From NCBI RefSeq assembly GCF_023074075.1, contig NZ_JADPKT010000086.1, forward strand, positions 1 through 64,000: a DNA stretch of 64,000 nucleotides, read 5' to 3'. This DNA comes from Bradyrhizobium sp. 138. GTDB taxonomy: Bacteria; Pseudomonadota; Alphaproteobacteria; Rhizobiales; Xanthobacteraceae. Under the pieces are notes generated by a model. It searched no databases, was not told where the DNA came from, and saw only the letters and a list, made by a program, of their open reading frames with translations. The first letter of the stretch is position 1. Each line of letters opens with the position of its first letter. The translations under genes and the position numbers were made by a program. Below, one piece after another: positions 58,163-64,000 of this stretch.

Positions 58163-58882
58163 ATGGACACTCGCATCGAAACCTCTTCGCTCGCCGCTGC
58201 CGCGGACACCATCGCCATCTCCAACGTCAACCTCTCATTGGGGACCGGCGCGGCACGCGTTCACATCCTCAAGGATATCAGCTTGCGGGTTGCCTCGGGC
58301 GAGGCGATCGGCCTGATCGGCCCGTCAGGCTCGGGCAAATCCACGCTGCTGATGGTGATGGCGGGGCTGGAGCGTCCTGATAGCGGAGAGGTGGTGGTCT
58401 CAGGCACGCCTTTCAATGCCCTCGACGAGGACGCGCTGGCCCGCTTCCGCGGCCGCCAGGTCGGCATCGTCTTCCAGTCCTTCCATCTGATCCCGACCAT
58501 GACGGCGCTGGAGAACGTCGCCGTGCCGCTCGAACTCGCCGGCAATCCGGATGCAGCAAAGCGCGCGGCGCAGGAGCTGCAATCGGTCGGGCTCGGCGAT
58601 CGCCTGCATCATTACCCGACGCAGCTTTCCGGCGGCGAGCAGCAGCGGGTTGCGCTGGCCCGCGCGCTGGCGCCCGATCCCGCCATCCTCGTCGCGGACG
58701 AGCCGACCGGCAATCTGGATGAGGCGACGGGAAAGCAGATCGTCGATCTGCTGTTCAGCAAGCATGCCGAACGCGGCATGACCTTGGTGCTGGTCACGCA
58801 TGATTCCTCACTCGCGCATCGCTGCGATCGCGTGATCCGCCTGCGCTCGGGCCGCATCGACACGCAGTCTGCGCCGGCATGA
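58163..58882 (+). CDS. ABC transporter ATP-binding protein, YbbA/LolD-like
   Basis: A 239-residue ATPase. Walker A GPSGSGKSTL, the signature LSGGEQQR, Walker B ILVADEPTGNLDE and the THD histidine are intact, and the helper sequence VGIVFQSFHLIPTMTALENV is typical of the MacB/LolD group. The ATG at 58,163 gives MDTRIE; an upstream in-frame TTG at 58,145 is not favoured. Its end overlaps the permease start by 4 bases. Partner of the next gene; the cargo is probably a lipid or lipoprotein-like molecule, by family only. Confidence 0.93.
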   Translation: MDTRIETSSLAAAADTIAISNVNLSLGTGAARVHILKDISLRVASGEAIGLIGPSGSGKSTLLMVMAGLERPDSGEVVVSGTPFNALDEDALARFRGRQVGIVFQSFHLIPTMTALENVAVPLELAGNPDAAKRAAQELQSVGLGDRLHHYPTQLSGGEQQRVALARALAPDPAILVADEPTGNLDEATGKQIVDLLFSKHAERGMTLVLVTHDSSLAHRCDRVIRLRSGRIDTQSAPA

Positions 58883-61449
58883 GCGCGGTGGCCGAATCTT
58901 TCGTGAAGCCGGGCGGCGTTGCGCTGTCGCTGCGTTATGCGCTGCGCGAATTGCGCGGGGGCCTGCGCGGCTTCTACGTCTTCATCGCCTGCATCGCGCT
59001 CGGCGTGATGGCCATCGCCGGCGTCGGCTCGGTCTCGGCCAGCCTCTCCGACGGCCTTGCGCGCGAGGGCCGCACGCTGCTCGGCGGCGACGTCTCCTTC
59101 GTGCTGTTCCAGCGCGAGGCGAAACCTGAGGAAGTCGCCTTCCTGCGCTCGCGCGGCACCGTGTCGACCGCCGCCACCTTGCGCGGCATGGCGCGCGCGG
59201 CCGATGGCCAGCTCGCTTTGGTCGAGATGAAAGCGGTCGACGACACCTATCCGATGCTGGGTCAGCTGACGCTGGCGCCGCAGCTGGCGATGCCCGATCT
59301 GCTCGCGGAGCGCGACGGCGCATTCGGCGCGGCCGCCGATCCGACGCTGCTGGCGCGGCTGTCGCTGAAGACCGGCGATCGCGTCACCATCGGCTCCGCG
59401 ACCTTCCAGATCCGCTCGACCGTCGAAGCCGAGCCCGACAAGCTCGCCGGCGGCATCGGCTTCGGCCCGCGCTTCCTGATCAGCGAGGCGGGCCTGCGGG
59501 CCACCGGCCTGATCCAGCCCGGCAGTTTGGTGCGCTGGGTCTACCGGGTGAAGCTGCCCGATGCCGCGAACAATGAGCGCGCCACCGAAACCTTTATCGC
59601 GGATGCGCGCAATGCCGCGCCGCAGGCCGGCTGGGAGATCCGCAGCCGCTCCAACGCGTCGCCGCAGCTCGAGCGCAACATCAACCGCTTCACCCAGTTC
59701 CTGACCCTGGTCGGCCTCGCCGCACTGCTGGTCGGAGGTGTCGGCGTCGCCAATGCCGTGAAGAGCCATATCGACCGCCGGCTCGAGGTGATCGCGGCGC
59801 TCAAGGCCGTCGGCGCTACCGGGCGCGACGTGTTCGGCATCTATCTTGCGCAGGTTCTCTTGCTCGCAGGCATCGGCTCGATGATCGGCCTTGCGCTCGG
59901 CGCCGCCATGCCCTTCGCCATCGTCGGCCTGTTCGGCAAGCTATTGCCGCTACCGGTGGTGCCGGCCGTGCATGCCGACGAGCTCGCGCTGTCCTTCGTC
60001 TATGGCCTCCTGACCGCGCTCGCCTTCGGCCTGTGGCCGCTCGGGCGAGTGCACGACGTGCCGGTGGCCGCGCTGTTCCGCGACACCATCAGCTCCGAAT
60101 GGCACCGGCCGCGCGTGGGCTATCTCGTGTTCATGGGTGTCGTGATCGCGCTGCTGATCGCGGTCGTGATCGGGCTGTCGTTCGATAAGCGCATCGCGGC
60201 GGTGTTCGTGGCGGCCTCGGTCGTCGTGTTCGCCCTGCTGCGCGGCATCGCCGCCCTGCTGATGGGAACCGCGCGGCGGCTGCCGCGGACACGGCTGCCG
60301 ATGCTGCGGCTTGCGATCGCCAACATCCACCGGCCGGGCGCGCTGACACCCTCGGTCGTGCTGTCGCTGGGCCTGGGGCTCGCGGTGCTCGTCACCATCA
60401 CCCAGATCGACGGCAATCTGCGCCGGCAGTTTCTCGCAGCGCTGCCCGATCAGGCGCCGTCGTTCTTCTTCATCGACATCCCAAGCGCACAAGCCGAGCA
60501 GTTCGACCTCTATCTGCGCCAGATCGCGCCGGATGCGAAGGTCGAGGACGTGCCGATGCTGCGCGGGCGCATCGTCGCGGCGCGCGGCGTTCGCGCCGAG
60601 GACCTCAAGCCGACCACCGATTCCGAATGGGTGCTGCAGAGCGACCGCGGGCTGACCTATACCGGCGAGCTGCCGAAGGGCTCCAAGGTGGTCGAGGGCG
60701 AATGGTGGAGCGCGGACTATTCCGGCCCGCCGCTGGTCTCGATGGAGAAGAAGATCGCCGACGGATTGGGCCTCAAGCTCGGCGACGAAATCGTGGTCAA
60801 CGTGCTCGGCCGCGACATTCCGGCCAGGATCGGCAATCTGCGCACCATCGACTGGCAGGGACTCGGCATCAACTTCGTTCTCGTGTTCTCGCCGAACGCC
60901 TTCAAGGGCGCGCCGCATACCCACATCGCGACGCTGACGGAAGCGGGCGGAAATGCGGCCGGCGACGGCAAGATCATCAAGCAGGTCGCCGACGCCTATC
61001 CGATGGTGACGAGCGTGCGTGTGCGCGAGGTGATGCAGACGGTCGGCTCGGTGGTGACCAATCTGGCGCTGGCGATTCGCGGCGCCAGCGCCGTGACCCT
61101 GATCTCGGCGATCCTGGTGCTCGGCGGGGCGCTCGCCGCCGGCCATCGCCACCGGGTCTACGATGCGGTGATCCTGAAGACGCTGGGCGCGACGCGGTTG
61201 CGGCTGCTCGGCGCCTATGCGCTCGAATACCTCCTGATCGGGCTCGCCACCGCCTTGTTCGGCGTGATCGCCGGCAGCGTCGCAGCCTGGATGATCGTGA
61301 CGCGGCTGATGACGCTGAGCTTCGTCTGGCAGGCCGGCAGCGCGGCCGGCGTGGTGGCGGCCGCCCTGGTCGTCACCGTCGGGCTCGGGCTTGCCGGCAC
61401 GCTGCTGGCATTGAACAAAAAGCCCGCGACGGTGTTGCGGAATTTGTGA
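58879..61449 (+). CDS. FtsX-like ABC transporter permease, YbbP type
   Basis: An 856-residue permease with two FtsX/MacB-type domains: an N-terminal helix (GFYVFIACIALGVMAIAGVGS), a periplasmic section of about 200 residues, a three-helix block, another soluble part after residue 490, and C-terminal helices including LISAILVLGGALAAGHRHRVYDAVILKTLGATRLRLLGAYALEY, the conserved FtsX end. Organised with the ATPase by a 4-base overlap; tesA is divergent. Its physiological substrate is not known. Confidence 0.92.
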   Translation: MSAVAESFVKPGGVALSLRYALRELRGGLRGFYVFIACIALGVMAIAGVGSVSASLSDGLAREGRTLLGGDVSFVLFQREAKPEEVAFLRSRGTVSTAATLRGMARAADGQLALVEMKAVDDTYPMLGQLTLAPQLAMPDLLAERDGAFGAAADPTLLARLSLKTGDRVTIGSATFQIRSTVEAEPDKLAGGIGFGPRFLISEAGLRATGLIQPGSLVRWVYRVKLPDAANNERATETFIADARNAAPQAGWEIRSRSNASPQLERNINRFTQFLTLVGLAALLVGGVGVANAVKSHIDRRLEVIAALKAVGATGRDVFGIYLAQVLLLAGIGSMIGLALGAAMPFAIVGLFGKLLPLPVVPAVHADELALSFVYGLLTALAFGLWPLGRVHDVPVAALFRDTISSEWHRPRVGYLVFMGVVIALLIAVVIGLSFDKRIAAVFVAASVVVFALLRGIAALLMGTARRLPRTRLPMLRLAIANIHRPGALTPSVVLSLGLGLAVLVTITQIDGNLRRQFLAALPDQAPSFFFIDIPSAQAEQFDLYLRQIAPDAKVEDVPMLRGRIVAARGVRAEDLKPTTDSEWVLQSDRGLTYTGELPKGSKVVEGEWWSADYSGPPLVSMEKKIADGLGLKLGDEIVVNVLGRDIPARIGNLRTIDWQGLGINFVLVFSPNAFKGAPHTHIATLTEAGGNAAGDGKIIKQVADAYPMVTSVRVREVMQTVGSVVTNLALAIRGASAVTLISAILVLGGALAAGHRHRVYDAVILKTLGATRLRLLGAYALEYLLIGLATALFGVIAGSVAAWMIVTRLMTLSFVWQAGSAAGVVAAALVVTVGLGLAGTLLALNKKPATVLRNL

Positions 61450-61730
61450 CAAATGGTAGCGGCTGGCCGCGCGGGTGCGAAATCGCACGATTCCTGCGAT
61501 TAACCACGACTGCTCGTCAGGTTCGCGTCATAATAGCCGCCAAGGGCGACATTCAGCCGCGCGTGGAAGGTTGCAGCGAATGTGTTAGTTTCCCACATAT
61601 CGAATGGGTTCGGAGCCCCGATTGTTAGCCAAAATTTAGTCGGTTGGCATCGGTATCCGAGATAGAATTTGACGAACCGGCGGCATGGCGACCCTCGTGC
61701 CGGACCGGACCAACCAACGGGAATTCGACC

Positions 61731-62522
61731 ATGTCGGACCTAGACCGTAACTACGCTTCTCCTTTCGGCAGGGCCGCCGGGCGTGTTGACGCCGCGACGG
61801 TCGATGCCGGCCTGCGCGCCTATATGCTGCGCATTTACAACTACATGAGCATTGGCCTGGCCATCACCGGCCTTGCCGCGCTCGGCGTCTACATGGCCGC
61901 CGTGACCGACGTTCCGACGGCGGACGCCGTCCGCGTCGGCAAGCTGTTCCTGACGCCGTTCGGCTACGCGATGTTCGTCAGCCCGCTGAAGTGGCTATTC
62001 ATGCTCGCGCCGCTCGCCATGGTGTTCGTGATCTCGGCGGGCATCAACCGTCTCGCACCCTCGACCGCCCAGATCCTGTTCTGGGTGTTCTCGGCGCTGA
62101 TGGGCATCTCGCTGTCGTCGATCTTCCTGGTGTTCACGCACACCTCGATCGTGCGGGTGTTCTTCATCACCGCGGCGACCTTCGGTGCGCTGAGCCTTTA
62201 CGGCTACACCACCAAGCGTGACCTGACCGGCATGGGCTCGTTCCTGTTCATGGGCCTGATCGGCATCATCATCGCGAGCCTGGTGAACCTGTTCCTGGCG
62301 AGCTCGATGCTGCAGTTCATCGTGTCGGTGGTCGGCGTGCTGATATTCGCGGGCCTCACCGCCTGGGACACCCAGCGGCTGAAGAACGACTACATCTACG
62401 GCTACGCCTCGGCCGGCGGTGACATCGCAGAGCGTGCGGCCATCACCGGCGCACTGTCGCTGTACCTGAACTTCATCAACCTGTTCACGCTGCTGCTGCA
62501 GCTCCTCGGTCAGCGCGACTAA
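61731..62522 (+). CDS. Bax inhibitor-1/YccA family membrane protein
   Basis: A 263-residue inner-membrane protein with seven hydrophobic segments and the BI-1 signature regions YTTKRDLTGMGSFLFMGLIGI and FAGLTAWDTQRLK, ending ALSLYLNFINLFTLLLQLLG. In E. coli, YccA modulates FtsH; here function is only inferred by family. The ATG at 61,731 has AACGGGAA upstream, and the longer open frame from 61,644 lacks a site. Followed by a strong terminator. Confidence 0.92.
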   Translation: MSDLDRNYASPFGRAAGRVDAATVDAGLRAYMLRIYNYMSIGLAITGLAALGVYMAAVTDVPTADAVRVGKLFLTPFGYAMFVSPLKWLFMLAPLAMVFVISAGINRLAPSTAQILFWVFSALMGISLSSIFLVFTHTSIVRVFFITAATFGALSLYGYTTKRDLTGMGSFLFMGLIGIIIASLVNLFLASSMLQFIVSVVGVLIFAGLTAWDTQRLKNDYIYGYASAGGDIAERAAITGALSLYLNFINLFTLLLQLLGQRD

Positions 62523-62548
62523 GCGCCAGACCAGAGCGAACGGACACG

Positions 62549-62578
62549 AACCCCGGCCGAGAGGCCGGGGTTTTTGTT
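62549..62578 (+). terminator. Terminator after the Bax-inhibitor gene
   Basis: CCCCGGCC (62,551-62,558) pairs with GGCCGGGG (62,563-62,570) around a GAGA loop, followed by TTTTTGTTT. A strong intrinsic terminator 27 bases after the stop. Confidence 0.92.
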
Positions 62579-62598
62579 TGGGTGGCGTGGCCTCTCCC

Positions 62599-62716
62599 CG
62601 TCATTGCGAGCGAGCGACTTGTCCGCCGCAGCCTTGGCGAAGGGCGGAAGCAATCCAGAGTGCCTCCACGGATGCATTTCTGGATTGCTTCGTCGCAAGG
62701 GCTCCTCGCAAAGACG
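62599..62716. repeat. Palindromic repeat, family A, copy 2 (diverged)
   Basis: CGTCATTGCGAGCGAGCGAC at the left and CGTCGCAAGGGCTCCTCGCA at the right, with AGCAATCCAGA and TCTGGATTGCTTCG inside, match the element at 12,847-12,926 but the ends have drifted. It lies between the Bax-inhibitor gene and the GNAT gene. Confidence 0.8.
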
Positions 62717-62776
62717 GAGGCTATGGCAACACCGTTGCCTCTTCCGGCCACCGCGGGAAGGCTCTAATCTTCCCCC

Positions 62777-63307
62777 ATGACCGCACCTGACATCAGGCCC
62801 ACGACCGAGGCCGACCTTCCCGCCATCACCGCCATCTACCAGCAGGCCGTCCGCGAGGGCACCGCGACGTTCGAGCTGGAGCCACCTGACCTCTCGGAGA
62901 TGACGCGGCGCTATCGCGCGCTGGTCGACGGCGGCTATCCCTATTTCGTCGCCATGCTCGACGGCCGCGTGGCCGGCTATGCCTATGCCGGCCCCTACCG
63001 GCCGCGGCCGGCCTATCGCTTCACGGTCGAGAATTCGATCTATCTCGATCCCTCGTTCCACCGCCGCGGGGTCGGCTCAAGGCTGCTGGAGCGGCTGGTC
63101 GCCGAATGCGAGGCGCGCGGCTTTCGCCAGATGATCGCGGTGATCGGCGACTCCGCCAATGCCGGCTCGATCGGCGTGCACACCAAGGGCGGCTTCAAGA
63201 TGATCGGCACGCATCCCAATGTCGGGCTGAAATTCGGCCGCTGGCTGGATACGGTGATGATGCAGCGCGACCTCGGCGAGGGCGCGAAGACGGTGCCGGC
63301 AAAATAG
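62777..63307 (+). CDS. GNAT N-acetyltransferase, phosphinothricin acetyltransferase-like
   Basis: A 176-residue acetyltransferase of the Pat/YncA group: IRPTTEADLPAITAIYQQAVREGTATFE, the AYAGPYRPRPAYRFTVENSIYL strand, the acetyl-CoA loop RRGVGSRLLERLV and AVIGDSANAGSIGVHTKGGFKMIGTHPNVGLKFGRW. Members acetylate phosphinothricin or, more often, methionine sulfoximine/sulfone-like amines; the native substrate is uncertain. A single gene between two repeats. Confidence 0.88.
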   Translation: MTAPDIRPTTEADLPAITAIYQQAVREGTATFELEPPDLSEMTRRYRALVDGGYPYFVAMLDGRVAGYAYAGPYRPRPAYRFTVENSIYLDPSFHRRGVGSRLLERLVAECEARGFRQMIAVIGDSANAGSIGVHTKGGFKMIGTHPNVGLKFGRWLDTVMMQRDLGEGAKTVPAK

Positions 63308-63312
63308 GTCTC

Positions 63313-63400
63313 GTAGGGTGGGCAAAGCGTAGCGTGCCCACGGTCTGTGGCGATGGAGAAAGGTCGTGGGCACGGCGCGTTGCGCCTTTGCCCACCCTAC
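63313..63400. repeat. Palindromic repeat, family D, copy 2
   Basis: GTAGGGTGGGCAAAGCG (63,313 on) is the reverse complement of CGCCTTTGCCCACCCTAC (to 63,400), with CGTGCCCACG and CGTGGGCACG further in. The outer arm is shared with 36,029-36,105. Confidence 0.85.
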
Positions 63401-63498
63401 CGCACCGATCGTAAGGTTAGACCACCGCCAATTTGCTAGTGCGCCTTTGCCACCCTCCGGCACCGTGCGTGCCGCTACACCACCGCCAATTTGCGATC
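63382..63498. repeat. Imperfect 58-59-base tandem duplication including the DUF2794 3' end
   Basis: The unit starting GCGCCTTTGCCCACCCTACC at 63,382 reappears with changes at 63,441, and the last part of each unit contains a 16-base exact repeat, ACCACCGCCAATTTGC, at 63,421-63,436 and 63,479-63,494. The second copy is the end of the DUF2794 gene (its last codons and stop); the first would encode the same final Lys-Leu-Ala-Val-Val and a stop. Confidence 0.8.
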
Positions 63499-63843
63499 GA
63501 TCACCAGCAGCACGCGCTCCAGCTCGTGGCCACGGCGCAGGATCAGGCCCGTCGCCGAGATCACGCTGTACATGCCTTGCTTGCGCGCCAGCCGCGGATC
63601 CTTCTCGATGCGATAGATCGGCACTTCCGAGGCACGGCGATAGACCGAGAACACGGCGCGATCCCTGAGGAAATCGATGGCATAGTCGCGCCACTCGCCG
63701 TCGGCGACCATGCGGCCGTAGAGATTGAGAATACGGTGCAGCTCGAGCCGGTTGAACGTCACCCGGCTCGGTTGCGTCGTCGCAGCGGCGTGACGCGCCG
63801 CCGCGCGCTGCTCGCTCGGATCGGCATCCTCCGACAGACTCAT
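63475..63843 (-). CDS. DUF2794-family protein
   Basis: A 122-residue protein typical of alphaproteobacteria, of unknown function. Visible conserved stretches are VTFNRLELHRILNLYGRMVADGEWRDYAIDF, DRAVFSVYRRASEVPIYRIEKDPRLARKQG and the end of the domain, RKLAVV. A small N-terminal Ala/Arg-rich leader precedes the domain. The ATG at 63,843 follows GAGGAAGCGCTCC; the earlier in-frame ATG at 63,858 would place that site inside the gene. Its 3' end is part of a tandem duplication. Confidence 0.85.
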   Translation of the reverse strand: MSLSEDADPSEQRAAARHAAATTQPSRVTFNRLELHRILNLYGRMVADGEWRDYAIDFLRDRAVFSVYRRASEVPIYRIEKDPRLARKQGMYSVISATGLILRRGHELERVLLVIDRKLAVV

Positions 63844-63858
63844 GGAGCGCTTCCTCAT

Positions 63859-64000
63859 CGCACGGTATGACCCGCGTCCGCGAAGACCGTCCCCGGAACC
63901 GCAGATCATCATGACAGTGATATGATTGCGCCAACCGTTCCCCGCCGCAAGGCCCCTTGATGGAACTCGCTGGCTCAACTTATCGGAATCAAGGCACACG
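63859..64000. other. Right edge, no gene recognised
   Basis: The last about 140 bases contain the upstream region of the DUF2794 gene. No RNA gene or further coding start is evident. Confidence 0.4.

Overview
The window reads as chromosomal DNA of an alphaproteobacterium of the Bradyrhizobium/Nitrobacteraceae type. The basis is high-GC codon use, the alphaproteobacterial gene order rplU-rpmA-obgE-proB-proA-nadD-rsfS-rlmH-envC-ctpA-yibQ-rppH, the mdh-sucC-sucD-sucA-sucB-lpd cluster, a separate F1 ATP synthase operon (atpHAGDC), and many palindromic intergenic repeats of the kind common in Bradyrhizobium. The genus is an inference from recognised protein sequences and repeats; no search was run.

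Layout. 1-7,675 is accessory-looking, visibly lower-GC DNA holding a complete type I restriction-modification operon on the minus strand (hsdM-hsdS-hsdR), directly abutting the 3' end of a tRNA-Ser(CGA) gene at 7,676-7,765. Its HsdR carries an N-terminal HNH nuclease module plus a linker domain ahead of the usual PD-(D/E)XK and helicase parts, which is the most unusual protein here. 7,899-16,434 holds an Asp-nucleophile alpha/beta hydrolase, a ROK-type kinase whose motifs appear in circularly permuted order, the L21/L27 operon with a structured leader, a GNAT, an EamA permease, a MaoC protein, ObgE and a formylglycine-type sulfatase/phosphonate monoester hydrolase. 16,622-27,562 holds a Tat-type TctC solute-binding protein, then proline synthesis, NadD, RsfS, RlmH, the cell-envelope pair EnvC/CtpA, YibQ and two tandem RppH-like Nudix proteins.

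27,739-34,685 holds a membrane class III adenylate cyclase with a periplasmic repeat region, and the F1 ATPase genes. 34,686-38,329 has a long AT-richer intergenic region, an RlpA-family protein and PriA. 38,441-42,748 has XerC followed by a tight three-gene envelope cassette (a small YLDPG protein, a NoeA-like methyltransferase, a membrane phosphatase/sulfatase-fold protein). 43,538-55,101 is the TCA-cycle block on the minus strand, with two small non-TCA genes set between sucC and sucD. 55,349-63,843 has ZapE, ThpR, TesA divergent from the YbbA/YbbP ABC system, a Bax-inhibitor-1 protein, a GNAT acetyltransferase and a DUF2794 protein.

Most of the window is housekeeping. The parts worth a second look are the HNH-HsdR fusion at a tRNA gene, the permuted ROK kinase, the cyclase with three DUF4189-like units, the post-xerC envelope cassette, the genes inserted in the suc operon, a short dispersed stem-loop repeat found twice (61 and 27,570), and several families of palindromic repeats, one associated with a duplicated 3' end of the DUF2794 gene.
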